64,000 bases of DNA from Eucommia ulmoides (GCA_016647705.1 CM028335.1:248001-312000); one strand, 5' to 3'; numbered from the stretch's first letter, positions 20,491 through 32,373 are shown. The notes: a model not told the origin generated them from the sequence alone. Numbers and translations are program-made.

Positions 20491-21149
20491 GGCCCCGTTT
20501 GGTTAGTGTTCCCAACCAAATCCAACCCAACCCAACCCAAAAATTCAGGGATTGATTATTGGGAACGCGTTTGGCAACGCACAAAACCCAACCCAACCCA
20601 ACCCAAAAAATAGGAATTGAATCTCAAAATCCTAAAGAAACCAGAAATAAAAAAAAGTTGTTTCTTTTTGTGCCCAAAAAATTTAACCCAAAATTCTCAA
20701 CTTCCGACTTCATCTGCCGGCCGACCACCACCACCCGCCGCCGCCGGCCACCGACCGCCGTCTCCGGCCACCTCCTGCGACCTTCCGCTGCTGGCGGTTA
20801 CCTTCGGCGACCATCGCCGCCCGCCGCCTCCACCGTCCGGCGATCATCCGCCGTCTCTGGCCACCTCCGGCGACCTTCCACTGCCGCCGGCTACCTCCGG
20901 CGACCGTCGCCGGCCACCTCCGCCGCCGCCGCCGCCGTCTGGCCGCCACCAAACAAAAAAAAAATTAAAAAAAAAAAATTAGTTTTAAGATAAAATCGTT
21001 ACCAAACACATTCTGTTCTCAACAAAAAACAAAAATTGTCGTTACCAAACGTAATTCTATTCCCAAAATTCTCAACCCAACTCAATTCAACTCAACCCAA
21101 CCCATTCCAGTTAGGTTAAAAAAAGTGGGAACACTAACCAAACGCCACC
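20491..21149. mobile_element. PIF/Harbinger-like non-autonomous element (copy 1)
   Basis: 659 bp, flanked by TAA on both sides (20488-20490, 21150-21152). The ends are inverted: GGCCCCGTTTGGTTAGTGTT and, reverse-complemented, GGTGGCGTTTGGTTAGTGTT. Subterminal CCAACCCAACCC runs occur on both sides. The core (about 20710-20955) is a CCG-rich minisatellite that creates spurious Arg/Pro/Ala-rich frames. A 3-bp TAA duplication and these ends fit Harbinger elements. A second copy lies at 59638-60212. Confidence 0.8.
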
Positions 21150-21560
21150 TAAGTTAATAATAATAGCTTAAATGATCAATATTTTTAATACTTTATCTCA
21201 TATAAATATTTATGTGTTTGTGTTGAACAACAAATTTTTTATTATTTTTGCTCTAAAATTTGAACTCTTCAAGAAATACAGAAATCATTATAAATTATAG
21301 AATCATTTTATTCTCTTTGTAATCTGCAAATATAGGAGAGAACATTGGTTTATTCCTTTTGTACACCAATTATAAAAGCAACAATTTTTATGTTTATGCA
21401 TAACTTGGCTCACAATGAAAATGACTTATAAAAAAAAAAAAATAGCTCCAGTTGTCTTTGGAGTTATACACTAAATCGGACACAGAATAGAACAAGTCAG
21501 CATTGTTCTTAACACCACCATGTGGCGCTCTCTTGTTTCTTGCCGGCCGCCCCAATCCCT

Positions 21561-21569
21561 CCTTATATC
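21561..21569 (+). promoter_or_regulatory. Possible TATA box of VAPYRIN
   Basis: A CTTATATC run about 105 bp before the ATG would give a leader of about 75 nt. It is the only TATA-like run at a suitable distance. Confidence 0.35.
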
Positions 21570-21672
21570 TACTCCCACTCCACCTTCTTCCTCACTTCTT
21601 CATCCTCCCCCTCTCATGGGTTTTCCCTTCCCTTCATAACCCATCAACCGTAACGTTTTTTCTCTGCTCAAA

Positions 21673-23277
21673 ATGGACAGACTCATAAGTTTGGAGCCGT
21701 CAAACGTTGTTGCCATCAGGATAGAGCCAGGCCAAAAGTGTTCCGGCGAGCTCACTCTGCGGAACGTCATGTACACCATGCCGGTCGCCTTCCGGCTTCA
21801 ACCCTTGAACAGGACCCGCTACACCGTTCGCCCGCAATCCGGCATCATATCTCCTCTCACCACACTCACTCTCGAGATCACTTATCATCTCCCTCCAAAT
21901 TCATCTCTTCCCGACTCTATCCCTCACTCCGACGACTGTTTTCAGCTGCAGAGTGTGGTGGTTCCCGGAGCAGCGATCAAGGATCGTTCCTCCGGCGCCG
22001 ATGCTGTTCCTAATGATTGGTTCACCACCAGGAAGAAGCAAGTTTTCACCGATACGGGTCTGAAGATCATGTTCGTTGGGTCGCCTGTGTTGGCTCGACT
22101 TGTTGCGAATGGGTACATGGATGAAATCAGGGAGGTGTTGGAGAAAAGTGGTCCGGAATGGAAGGCGGTGGATTCGATGGATGAAGATGGACATACGTTG
22201 CTTCACTTGGCGATCGCCCAAGGAAGGGCTGATCTTGTGCAGTTGATTTTGGAGTTTGAGCCGAACGTGGAGGCCAAGAGCCGGTCAGGGTCGAGCCCAC
22301 TTGAGGCGGCGGCGGGGTCAGGGGAAGCGTTGATCGTCGAGCTTTTGTTGGCTCGCAGAGCCGGCACCGAACGATCGGAGTCCTCCACTTGGGGGGCGAT
22401 TCACCTCGCGGCGAGAGGAGGTCATGTGGAGGTTCTGAGGCTTCTTTTACTGAAGGGTGCCGATGTAAATTCTCTCACGAGAGATGGGAACACCGCTCTC
22501 CACCTCGCTGTGGAGGAGCGGCGGCGGGACTGCGCCAGGCTGCTATTGGCTAGCGGCGCAAGAGCCGACGTTCGTAACGCCGGGGACGGCGACACACCTT
22601 TGCACGTGGCGGCTGCCTCGGGGGACGAGCAGATGGTGAAGTTTCTGCTTCAAAAGGGGGCCAACAAATACGTCCGGAACATGGCAGGTAAAACGGCGTA
22701 CGATGTGGCGGCGGAGCACGGCCACGCCAAGCTTTTCGACGCGCTTCGTCTCGGGGACATCCTGTGCGTGGCGGCGCGAAAGGGAGAGACGAGAACGATC
22801 AACAGGCTACTGGAGAACGGAGCCGCCATTAACGGACGCGATCAACATGGATGGACGGCGTTGCACAGAGCATCGTTCAAGGGTCGCACGGACGCAGTTC
22901 GAGCCCTGATCGAAAAGGGCGTCGACATCAACGCCGGAGACGAAGACGGTTACACCGCCTTGCACTGCGCCGTCGAATCTGGACACAGCGATTTGGTCGA
23001 ACACCTGGTGAAGAAAGGGGCGGACATCGAAGCGCGAACCAATAAGGGTGTGACGGCGTTACAGATTGCAGAGTCGTTGAACTACTTGGGGATCTCGAGG
23101 ATCCTCATTCATGGCGGCGCGTCCAAAGATGGATTCTCACAGGTGAAGATCGAGTCATTGCCATTCCCTAAATCAATCGGAGGTCGAGACACAGATCTGA
23201 AGAAAAAAGCTCATCGAGCAAGGGGTCGCCGGAGTAGCTGCAGCTTCGATCGGTCTGCACCATTGGCAGTGGTTTAG
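21673..23277 (+). CDS. VPY: VAPYRIN: MSP/VAP domain plus ankyrin repeats
   Basis: A single frame of 534 residues, close to the ~535-540 residues of known VAPYRINs. Residues 1-~125 form a major sperm protein (VAP-type) domain: [20 protein letters not shown], then [20 protein letters not shown] and [20 protein letters not shown]. From about 150 to 500 there are about ten ankyrin repeats ([64 protein letters not shown]). A basic tail follows. VAPYRIN is needed for intracellular entry and arbuscule formation by mycorrhizal fungi and acts on small mobile subcellular bodies. The coding region is intronless here, and GC-richer than its surroundings. Both parts of the domain order match VAPYRIN and no other plant ankyrin family that I know. 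Confidence 0.95.
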   Translation: MDRLISLEPSNVVAIRIEPGQKCSGELTLRNVMYTMPVAFRLQPLNRTRYTVRPQSGIISPLTTLTLEITYHLPPNSSLPDSIPHSDDCFQLQSVVVPGAAIKDRSSGADAVPNDWFTTRKKQVFTDTGLKIMFVGSPVLARLVANGYMDEIREVLEKSGPEWKAVDSMDEDGHTLLHLAIAQGRADLVQLILEFEPNVEAKSRSGSSPLEAAAGSGEALIVELLLARRAGTERSESSTWGAIHLAARGGHVEVLRLLLLKGADVNSLTRDGNTALHLAVEERRRDCARLLLASGARADVRNAGDGDTPLHVAAASGDEQMVKFLLQKGANKYVRNMAGKTAYDVAAEHGHAKLFDALRLGDILCVAARKGETRTINRLLENGAAINGRDQHGWTALHRASFKGRTDAVRALIEKGVDINAGDEDGYTALHCAVESGHSDLVEHLVKKGADIEARTNKGVTALQIAESLNYLGISRILIHGGASKDGFSQVKIESLPFPKSIGGRDTDLKKKAHRARGRRSSCSFDRSAPLAVV

Positions 23278-23384
23278 TTCAACCACCACAAGGCATGAAC
23301 AACCTTTTTTTTTTTTTGGTTTTTTGGTAGAGCTCAAACTAATTCGTACCGTGGGGGAGATTGTATATGAAAAATGTTATATTG

Positions 23385-23470
23385 GAAGAAGTCCCTGTTT
23401 TTGGTGCCTGACAGTATTTCGAGAAATTAGTCTCCGCCGACTGTAGTGCATGATACTCTGAGAAACAAAA
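23385..23470 (+). repeat. Short dispersed repeat in the VAPYRIN 3' flank
   Basis: The run 'cctgacagtatttcgag' followed by 'aaattagtctccgccgac' recurs at 30375-30455 with about 80% identity. It begins about 110 bp after the stop codon, so it may lie in the 3' UTR. The sequence resembles a retroelement tail, but the class is not clear. Confidence 0.6.
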
Positions 23471-23539
23471 CAAAAAACAACAACAACAACAAGAAGGTAT
23501 GTTATTATTACAAGGTGTCACCTTTTTAAATTGAAGATA

Positions 23540-24385
23540 ATGTAAATTTTGGATTCATGTGTATTATTTCTCCATGTACAAGGATATGGAGAGTTATATA
23601 TTCACCAATAAATTTGTTGTGCTCAAAGAAACGGTTTTTAACTGTGTGGATTTAATTTTAAAAGATGAATGGTTGTGTTCGTTTTAAAATATTAAATTCA
23701 ATTTCTCTACGTCACTCAATAGTTTAGATGAAGAGATTAAATAGTGAGAGTAAATTTTTTGCTTAAAAATTTCACCTTCTCTTCCCAAAACGGTTAATTT
23801 AATTGTATTTTGTACCCTTCATATTTTATATATGTACTTTATTAAATAATTATTTATTATTTATTATTTTTATAATTAATTTAAAAATTGATATAGTGTT
23901 TTTAGATACGAGAAATCCTTAGTAAATGGGGGTATTTGCCAACCTTCCCCTTAGAAAAAAAAAATCTATTAAGTTTGTCTATAATAATACGAAATAGTTG
24001 TTTACTATTTGGATGTTAAAAAAATAAAAAATGTATTTTATTCCTCATGATATTTGTATTTGATACTCTTAATAAAATTGATCGAATACCCACATTTTTT
24101 GTAGCAAGATCCGTTTCGAAAAAATATAACAGAAATTAGAAATCATAAAATATAAATAAACAATTGATCATTTAATTTTCTACAATTGACCATTTAATTT
24201 TACACTTAATTTTAATTTAATCATTTAATTTGAATATAAACAAATGATCATTTAATTTTATACTTAATTTATCTTATTAAAGTACAGAAAAAATTAATGC
24301 TGAAAAGTAAAAAAAAAAAAAAATTGTAAACTAAAAACAAATTAAATCCATCTTTAAATTTGTTAATGGTCATCATTACATTGTT
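23540..24385. other. AT-rich intergenic DNA
   Basis: Very AT-rich, with repeated 'gatcatttaattttata' phrases at about 24160-24270. No gene recognised. Confidence 0.4.
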
Positions 24386-24389
24386 TTTT

Positions 24390-24965
24390 TTTTTTTTTTT
24401 TAATTCTATATTTTTATCTTCTGCCACCTCTTCAAATAACCAATTTCCCTTTATATACCGACAAATAAAATATAATTATAAAAACATTCACACCCACAAA
24501 AAAAAAAATAATTACATAAACATTTACTCACCCACAAACAAAAAAAAAAATTAATTATGAAAATTATTATAAAAAAATTTATAGAAATGTTTACATACTT
24601 AAAAAAATAATAATTATACAAACCTTTATACGTCAGTAAACAAAAATATAATTATATAAATCTTTATAGACCTGTATATATATATTCAATTATTCATTCA
24701 CCATTCTATTGTCATTTTTTCCAGACTTATTTTTTTTGTATTTTTTTTTCTATCTTTTCTCTTTTTTATCTTCCACTACTTGCCCAAATACGCAATATAC
24801 ATATACACACACAAAAAAATATAATTATATAAACAATTACAAAGCACAAAGGAAAAAATAATTATTTATACATTCACCCACCTACAAAAAAAAAAAAAAT
24901 TACATAAATATTTATCCACCAACAAACAAAAAATAATTATATAAAACTTTATACGCACATATAGT
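24390..24965. repeat. Duplicated AT-rich segment
   Basis: Two diverged copies (about 24390-24675 and 24740-24965) share a pyrimidine-rich lead-in (TTTTTATCTTC..CCAC), then repeated 'cacccac' and 'aataattatataaa' motifs with A-runs between. Confidence 0.55.
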
Positions 24966-25151
24966 AAAGTCTAATTTCACTTTGCACCTCTATTTACACC
25001 CCCTTAAGTTGTGCTTAATAATTAAGTGTAACAGTGAATTTGTCCGTTAACTTTAACTGCCAATGGATAAAAGTCAACTAAAATTAGATAATTAATGTCA
25101 AATGACATTTATACCCTTTAAAATTTTTAATAAGCATTATTTTAACACTAA

Positions 25152-25289
25152 GGCCCCGTTTGTTAACTAAATTAAATACTTAAAACTGAATGCATTAAGT
25201 ATTTATCAAATTAAATTAAGTGTATTTATTAACAAAATTAAACAATCATTTAAAAAATAAGCATCACTTATGATTTATCAAACATGGCC
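25152..25289. mobile_element. Small Harbinger-like MITE
   Basis: 138 bp from GGCCCCGTTTGTTAAC to ATTTATCAAACATGGCC; the ends pair as GGCCCCGTTTGTTAA and GGCCATGTTTGATAA. TAA precedes and TAC follows, a decayed duplication. Confidence 0.6.
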
Positions 25290-25664
25290 TACTTCAAAAT
25301 ATAAGGGACCAATTCCAAATATAAGGATCAATAATGTAATTTTTTTTCCCCCTTAATCTCTCTATCATTTCATCTTATTTGACTACTCCTTTCCCAGCCA
25401 CCCTCAAGCCAGGAAACAGTTCTACAGATTTGTAGAATAGAAAAATGTAAAAATCAATTGAACATTCAAAGGATAACAAAAGATCTATAAAAATGTGTAA
25501 GTTTTACACGTCTTTGTATTTTTTAAAAACTCTTCATTCAAACTATGACGTGGACATCAAACTTTCCACGAGTTCTGCATTTTTCAGAAATATGTTAGTT
25601 TGAAAAATCATTTTATTATTCCTATTAATTTTGAAAAAAAAAAAAAGAACAAAATTAAAACTCG

Positions 25665-25666
<2 letters not shown>

Positions 25667-25707
<41 letters not shown>
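25667..25707. repeat. (AT)n microsatellite
   Basis: An uninterrupted AT dinucleotide run of about 40 bp. Confidence 0.95.
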
Positions 25708-25711
<4 letters not shown>

Positions 25712-26039
25712 CTTCATTTTTCTCTAAGATAAACTGAAAATTAATCAAGAAACAAAAAATACAGAATAAAAAAGGAAGTAACTCCACTCTTACTCTCTCG
25801 AAAGCCTACATTATCACGATTCTCAATCCATCTAAACCCTACTGCACAAATTGGTTCAATGTCACGAATACCGAACCGTCAACCAAATGTATAAATCATG
25901 GAAATGAGAACAAAGTGGTAGAGCTACAAAACTCAGCGTAAGATATATACAATATACAGAGAGAGGTAAAGAATTTGTAAAAAGTAGTCCTAAAAAAATC
26001 TACTTCAGTGTAAGAAGAACAAAACTTGGCATATCAACA

Positions 26040-26520
26040 AAACTCGATATCAGAGCTTACAATTCACAGTAATTCAAGAAATCTTTATAGAAATCAGACT
26101 CATATTTAGCCTAATTGAGCTCGAAATTGGTTTTTTATGGATACAAACGGAGGAGAGGTATATATAGAGAGAGATGAACCTTTGGTGGTCGTGGTGATGA
26201 AAAGCGTGTATAGTGTGAATAGCTGTCGTTGCCGCACCCATTTGTCAGTTTCTTCGGCATTGGCTTAGACAACTTTTTATGATGAAAGAGATCGAGCATG
26301 GCGAGAGGTTATTGAACAATATTGTCAGATCTGCAAAAATTGGGGCAACATCTATACAATTCAAAATTAGATCTAAACAAATCGAGGACAAATCTGTAGA
26401 AATCGAACTTATATGTTGCCTAATTGATCTCCAATCTGGGTTTTGAAGGAAACTACCGTAGGGGGGAGAGAGAGAGAGAGACAAAGAGATGAACTTGAAG
26501 CATTTATGATGATGAACGGT
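26040..26520. repeat. Diverged tandem duplication, ~330-350 bp spacing
   Basis: 'gaaatcagactcatatttag' with 'gcctaattgagctcgaaatt' at about 26090-26130 recurs as 'gaaatcgaacttatatgttg' with 'gcctaattgatctccaatct' at about 26400-26440. Each is followed by a GAGAGA run and 'agatgaac'. The open frame at 26552-26896 beyond it has no recognisable domain. Confidence 0.5.
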
Positions 26521-27290
26521 TATGAATCGGTGATTATGGCAATGAAGATGGTTGAATGGAGGTGCCGCCGTCGTTGGGGCAAGCAGGAACCGTGGCCTTC
26601 ATCGTCGTGAGTGGGAATCGTCACCGTCACCGACGCAATTTGGTGGTCTCGACATCGACGCTCGTGGCGGCTCTATGAGAAGGGAAATCGAGCGTCGGTT
26701 CTACGGTTTCGCCGTTGTCGTCTACAACAGATCTGTGAGAAGGAAGATCGAACGTCGAGTTGAACGGAGGTGTCGACTTTGTCGTCGTGAGTGGAAATCT
26801 CCATCGTTGCATAGGTTTCTGTGCCGGAGGTTCGCGATGTATATTCAATTTGTAAATATTGACCTATATATATATTATGAGTATAGTACTTTGTAAATAT
26901 TTTGTTTAACAATTAATATTTTGGTAAATTAGGAAAATATATATGGATGCTTGTGGATGATATAGGACTATTGGAAGTAAATGAGATTTTTTTGCCATGA
27001 GAAAAACATTAATTGACGGTGAAATGAGTTAATCTCAACCATCCATTTTCTCAAGAGAATAAAATTACAAAGATTGACAATTCTCAACTCTCAAGAGTTA
27101 TCTTCCACTTTTAGTATCATAATCCTTTAAAAAAAAAAAAAAAAAAAGGAATATCATTTGAAGTATTCAAAATTGTTAAGATGCAAATATCTTGAATTGG
27201 TAAATATTATCTACAAATATATTTATTAATCCATAGACTATTAGAGCGTGAGAATAGAAACATGAAGCTATAAATACACATCATTTGATA

Positions 27291-27299
27291 TATAAATAG
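27291..27299 (+). promoter_or_regulatory. TATA box of the defensin-like gene
   Basis: TATAAATAG lies about 70 bp upstream of the ATG; a second TATAAATA is at about 27269. Either could serve as core promoter. Confidence 0.55.
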
Positions 27300-27360
27300 G
27301 TCGGAACATATATCCTAATTATATTAAACAAACAAACAAAATAACTAACTATTTGTCGAG

Positions 27361-27767
27361 ATGGCCACATCTAAGACTTTGTCTTTCTTCCTCGTCTTGT
27401 CGCTCATCCTTTGCTTAGGTTCGTTACAACTATACTTACATACATACATATATTTTGATTACTTAATCTATTATATATATATACACACACTAGCGTTTTA
27501 CCCGTGTCTATAGACGCGGATGTAAAAAAAAAAAAAGAATTACTATTATTTCTTCAATTTATTATAAATTTTATGTTTCAGTATTATTATTAAATTTATT
27601 ATTCAGTTGTTATTTTTATAATATCCATAAATTTATTGTCTATAATTTGTGTATATTATATTTTTTCTTTTATATTATATTTTTAATTTAATGTTTTAGT
27701 ATTATTAGCAAATTTAATGTCTATATATTATTTCGATCAAAGAAAAAATATATTCTCTCTCCTCAAT

Positions 27768-27828
<61 letters not shown>

Positions 27829-28605
27829 AACAAGACGAACATAAACTCTCTAGGCAAATTTCAGTCTATTTTTGTCTTCAAAGATATTTATCAAAAAATG
27901 AACAAAAATATATTATGTGCATTTATATTTAATCTTATATATCTTATATCTAATTGAGGGGAGATAATATATATATACAGGCATATCTTATATTTGAAAG
28001 GTTTTTATCATTGAATCAAATTTAAATTTAACAATTGAAATCAACTAAAATTTTAATATTACGTTGTCTCGTCTATTTTCATTCTCTGATATGCATCTCT
28101 CTCAGCACGCATGCATATATATATATAGACACAATCGTCACCGTTAATGTCAATGTTTATCCTTTTGTTTTTGTATATTTTTAGACACGGGGCAAATTAA
28201 CATCATTAATGTGTATTTAGTATGATCGATTAACGCGGCTTTCTTTGTGTACGTATTAATGTGTATTCACTATCTCGAAGTGTCCCGAAAAGAATGGAAA
28301 GGCTCTTGATTGCTGAAATGAAGAACGAGGCTTTTTCCGTAGCCCTTAGTTTGTTTATGTTTTCGCCATTGCACCAAAAAAAAAAGTATGATTAAGTTAA
28401 TGTAAGGCGTGGTGGTGCAGGTTGCAATGAAGGAGTGGAAGCATCAAAATGTTGTGCAAACCACCCAAAGCTAGGGAAGTGTTTGCCGGGGAAGGACGAT
28501 GATGCCGGAACAAACGGCAAGTGTTGGGCTTTCTGTATCACCAACTGCAGGGGAGGCGTCTGCAAAAAAGTTGGTCACGGCCATGTTTGCCATTGTTACT
28601 GTTAA
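27361..28605 (+). CDS. Defensin-like secreted cysteine-rich peptide
   Basis: Exons 27361-27418 and 28421-28605 give 80 residues. Exon 1 encodes the signal peptide MATSKTLSFFLVLSLILCLG. Exon 2 encodes the mature peptide CNEGVEASKCCANHPKLGKC, ..GKCWAFCITNC.., GVCKKVGHGHVCHCYC, with eleven cysteines counting the one at the cleavage region. The KCC..GKC..GKCW.FC...C and the HVCHCYC end match the plant defensin-like (DEFL) group. The signal-peptide/mature-domain split by an intron is typical of plant defensins. It is presumably secreted and may act in defence or cell signalling; the target is unknown. The 1002-bp intron holds repeats, including a Helitron-like end and an AT microsatellite. Confidence 0.88.
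27490..27523 (-). mobile_element. Helitron-like 3' terminus inside the defensin-like gene intron
   Basis: On the minus strand the sequence forms a hairpin around CCGCGTCTATAGACACGG and ends CTAG followed by T. A terminal hairpin about ten bases before a CTRR end, with T next, is the hallmark of a Helitron 3' end. The 5' end (TC) was not located. The AT microsatellite at 27774-27823 may be inside it. Confidence 0.45.
27774..27823. repeat. (AT)n microsatellite in the defensin-like gene intron
   Basis: About 50 bp of AT dinucleotide repeats. Confidence 0.95.
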
Positions 28606-28763
28606 TCTACGTTCATATGTATTTACATTTATGGACCCCTTATTTTCTCATAATTGTTTAATGTTGCTGTAATAACTAAGGTCCTGATCTCATAAATTTT
28701 TTGCAATTCAAGACAACTTTTTAATATTGTTTTTTATTATACGGTAAGGTATGTCCGGATCAG

Positions 28764-28862
28764 GTTACGTTCACCTAGCTGCTATTGAAGCTCCAGCTAC
28801 AAACGGAGAAGACCCCCGTTTTAGTGTATATGAATTGGTGAAAATAAAGGAGCAATAACCTC
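28764..28862 (+). other. Plastid DNA insertion (NUPT): psbA 3' end and downstream spacer
   Basis: Reads HLAAIEAPATNG, matching the end of photosystem II D1 (LDLAAIEAPSTNG). It is followed by 'tagtgtatatgaattggtga' and 'aaataaaggagcaataacc', which match the plastid psbA 3' UTR/psbA-trnH spacer. The normal stop codon is changed and the copy is diverged, so it is an old nuclear insertion. Plastid homology beyond 28862 could not be confirmed by eye. Confidence 0.8.
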
Positions 28863-29934
28863 TTTCCTGGTCCTTCTTTGACGAATTAATGGAACTTCAG
28901 CTTTACCCCCGGATTTAGTCTTGTCCTTGATTGATCACCTTTCTAGACGATCTTAAGGGAACACTCCCTAACATCGGCCTGATACATTTAGGATTTAATT
29001 CCTGGTGCGTTCTCTAAGATAATTGAATTCTAATTGACAAGAAAATAAGACATTTTTGTCTGTCAACCTTGGACGTTTCGCTATTTCTACAGAATCAATG
29101 TCAACAAAGAAGAAGAAAAAAAGGATTAAATATGTAAATTCACCAACCATGCATATGGAAGATGGAGGGGGTGACCCCACCATGTCCACCTCTCTCAATT
29201 ACCTACCCCCATTTCACCAACTTTTGGGTTTTAATCTCCTGCAATTTCTCACCAACATAATGTGCACTTACTGGTGGAAAATTAAAATTTAAAAATGATT
29301 ATCAAAGTCACCAACCCTGAAAAAAATAAAGAGAAAAATAAAATAAAATATTAAGATAATTAAAAAATTGAAGAAGAATCATAAATTGATATTATGAAAA
29401 GTAATATAAATATAATACAATGATATACACATATTTATAAAAAAAGTGGGAGTTAGGATTTTGTCCTAATAGACTACGTGGTCAAGCCTATATAATACAT
29501 TAATTAAATAAAAAAAAAAATTATATTTTGGGGGTACAATGTGCGCTGCATGCTGAATGTATTATATTGGATTAATCCATGTCATGCAACTCCATATCAC
29601 CAAGCCTTCAAAAATTATTTTTGGGTGTCTGTTTCTATCTATCATCACTTCGTGTCTACCCATCAAATTCCCTTAATTCCTGTTTTGACTTGTGAGAATA
29701 ATTTGAGACTATTTTTTAATTTTTTTAAGAATTTTAGAAATAAAATAAAAAAATATTGATTTATATTTACTCCCACAACACCATTCTGCAGCCACCATCA
29801 CCTCCAACTCGTCAGCCACCATTACGCCAGCCACCATACATTAAAAGAAAAAAGAACAAATATTGCAAGCAAACATGATTTTTGTTCTGTTCTCATAAAT
29901 TAAAAGTAACAATTTTAGGGCAATGGTCGTTAAC
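28863..29934. other. Intergenic DNA
   Basis: Mixed AT-rich DNA. The part to about 29010 may be more organelle-derived or retroelement sequence. No gene was recognised. Confidence 0.35.
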
Positions 29935-30261
29935 TGTTGGGCTTATCCTACATCGGATGTAGAAAGAGTTAGTAGTTATGTTATAAGTGTAAGGGAAAAC
30001 CTCACTTCATTAACTAGTTTTTTGAGTTAAGAGAAGCTCAATACCACTGATACCAGAACCCAATTTACAACAACTCTAACCCAATAGCCATATAGGGAGA
30101 GTCTGGTCGAGGGTTAGCCAACCAAAGATCCGATATGTGAGGGAGAGATTGTTGAGTTTATTCCACATTAGATATGGAAGGGACTGGTGGACAGGTTATA
30201 AGTGTGAGAGAAAACTTCACTTCATCAGCTAACTATTGGAATTGAGAGAAGATCAAGACCA
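29935..30261 (+). mobile_element. TRIM retroelement
   Basis: Two direct repeats of about 112 bp, 29935-30046 (TGTTGGGCTTATCC..) and 30150-30261 (TGTTGAGTTTATTCC..), both with 'ttataagtgt' and 'aaaacctcacttcat'. Right after the first lies TGATACCAGAACCCA, a decayed tRNA-Met primer site (TGGTATCAGAGCCCA). Before the second is a purine tract GAGGGAGAGA. The ~100-bp interior has no coding. This is a terminal-repeat retrotransposon in miniature. Confidence 0.8.
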
Positions 30262-30374
30262 CCCTTCATTACCAGACATTTTTCTATTTTTAAAATACTC
30301 CAAAACAGAAACTAAATTCTCATCTCATCTTAATTTATCAAAACAAATACAAAAAAATACTTTGTTGGGATATG

Positions 30375-30455
30375 TCTCCTCTTCTGGTGTCTGACAGTAT
30401 CTCGAGGAATTAGTCTCTGCCAACCGTGGTGTAGAGGATATCTTGGAAAACTAAA
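30375..30455 (+). repeat. Short dispersed repeat, second copy
   Basis: 'gtctgacagtatctcgagg' and 'aattagtctctgccaacc' match the repeat at 23385-23470 after the VAPYRIN gene. Confidence 0.6.
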
Positions 30456-30734
30456 AAAAAATTTATTTTTTTTTTTCTTTATTTCTTTTGTCTTTTTCTA
30501 ATTGGTCACAAAAATCAAAACATAGGAAAATGGGATTTTGTGAACATTTATCCCTGTTCCATCGGGTTCAAATCACCTGTAATATCCATTTTACGACTTT
30601 GACGACATTATGCTCAACACCAATTGTACAATGAAATGGGATTGACCGAGAAGGTGAAACATCGATTTGATTGCAGCAGTTACACCTACAGCTGATAATA
30701 CCCGGACGCCACCCACCACAACTGCTCCTCCTAC

Positions 30735-30741
30735 TATAAAT
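30735..30741 (+). promoter_or_regulatory. TATA box of the methionine synthase gene
   Basis: TATAAAT sits about 110 bp before the donor at 30846. A leader exon ending AAG|GTACGT at 30845 fits a start near 30765. Confidence 0.55.
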
Positions 30742-30764
30742 CAGCTGAATCACCACCATTCCAA

Positions 30765-32369
30765 CCTCGCGTCTTCCCCATTTCTCTCTATCTCTATCGC
30801 CAAGAGAACCAGTCTCTGAACTCCCGCATCTCTCTCCTCCTGAAGGTACGTCCCCTCTCTCTCCTCCAACTCCTTCTTCCATTTATCATTCCTATTCCTA
30901 TTACCGATTTCCGTGTCTATTCGACGATCTTCTCTTTACGGATTTTGACGTTTTACGAACTTAGATTTGGAGCTTTCTACAGTTTTTACTTTCCCGCTCA
31001 CTTATTTTCTCGCTTCTTCATTAGAAAGATCTTGATTTTTTCCGTATAGATCTAGCGGTGAGTAATTCAGCATTTCAGCTGATGTGATCTGCATTTTCTC
31101 CGTTTTGCATTTATGTTTAGGTTAGTTTAGTTGTTGAAATCTGTAGTTAGATCTTTGAGATCTGAGATTGAATCTCGCCTTCATTTTGCTGCGGTAGTAG
31201 TAGTACAACAGTCGTATAAGGAAAATGCATGGCACTGAAAAAGGAAGCTAAAATTAAATTTGGAATGTGAAGCTGCGAGTTTAATGAATCGTTTACATGT
31301 GATTATGTATGCGTAAATTTGTATTTATGCTTGTGTGTATATATGGCAGAAGATGTAGAGTTTAACGGTACCAGAACTGGTAGATCTGGATTAGGTGATT
31401 GGCTTTTGATGGTGTGGTATTATGTAGTAGTTATTGTTTGGTCGATTTCAGTTAAACCTTCCTCTGCTCATGTAGTCTCTTTTAAATGTTTTATCTGTAT
31501 CTCTTGTGGTTATTGTGTAAAGTCTCTACTTGCGATCTATTGGGGTAGATATTAAATCTGCATATTGTTATTTATATACTCATTGATGCATTTATTCTTC
31601 CTTTTTTTTTTTTTCTTTCAAATACTTTATTCACATTTCATTTTTTGTGGTGGCTTTTATTGTCATCTTCTGGATGTAAACAATATCATTATCTTCAATT
31701 TGGATAAACTAAAAGCAGAAGCCCAAGAATACATACCTCCCGCCATAGCAACTAGATCCAAATTGTGAGAAGTCACAAACACCAAATACTGTAGACAAGA
31801 ATTGAGGAAATGTTGTCTACCTTAATCCATGCAATTGATGGAGAAAACACATACTTTCTTGTTAGACCAGAGACCCCATTTTCACTCTACGAAAATATCA
31901 CACAAATATCTTGTTTTATATATTCTTCTTTCTGATCAAAAGAAGAGGAGTTATAACTGCTGGAAGTTATAACTCCTTGCTACGTGTCCCACTTTCTATT
32001 TTCTAAGGGAGATAGTGGGATAATGGGCATAAACTAATAGCGGGATAATGGGCCACAATTATATATATCTATATATATATAATTGTAACTAGCATTGGAT
32101 ACCAATGTGAGGTTTGGTGGCAAAACTTAAAATTCAATATATCAAAATGGATCCAAATAGAAAGCATTTAAATTGCCCAAATAACTACTGCTATTTAAGA
32201 CTCGAATATATTTTAAATTAACAAAAAAAATGGATTTCTTCTGTGAACTATAACGCAAGCAACCATGTAAATTTAGTCATTTTGACTTCTGATTGTTCTT
32301 ATAAAAGATTTGGGTCTTAATTTTTCTATATCCAGTTTTGATATGAGATATATTTGCTGCATTTACCAG
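30765..32369 (+). other. metE: 5' leader exon and leader intron of methionine synthase
   Basis: A non-coding exon (start estimated, end 30845) is followed by a 1524-bp intron from 30846 to 32369, ending in CAG just 4 nt before the ATG. Long leader introns are common in highly expressed plant housekeeping genes and often enhance expression. The open frames inside are short and unlike any known protein. Confidence 0.6.
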
Positions 32370-32373
32370 AAAG

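Noticed and set aside
20559-20993. Arg/Pro-rich 144-residue open frame
   Set aside because: It lies within a Harbinger-like element, and its composition follows from the CCG minisatellite. The second copy of the element (59795-60056) has a different frame.
26552-26896. A 114-residue open frame
   Set aside because: Overlaps repeat-like, oppositely open frames and has no recognisable domain or splice signals.
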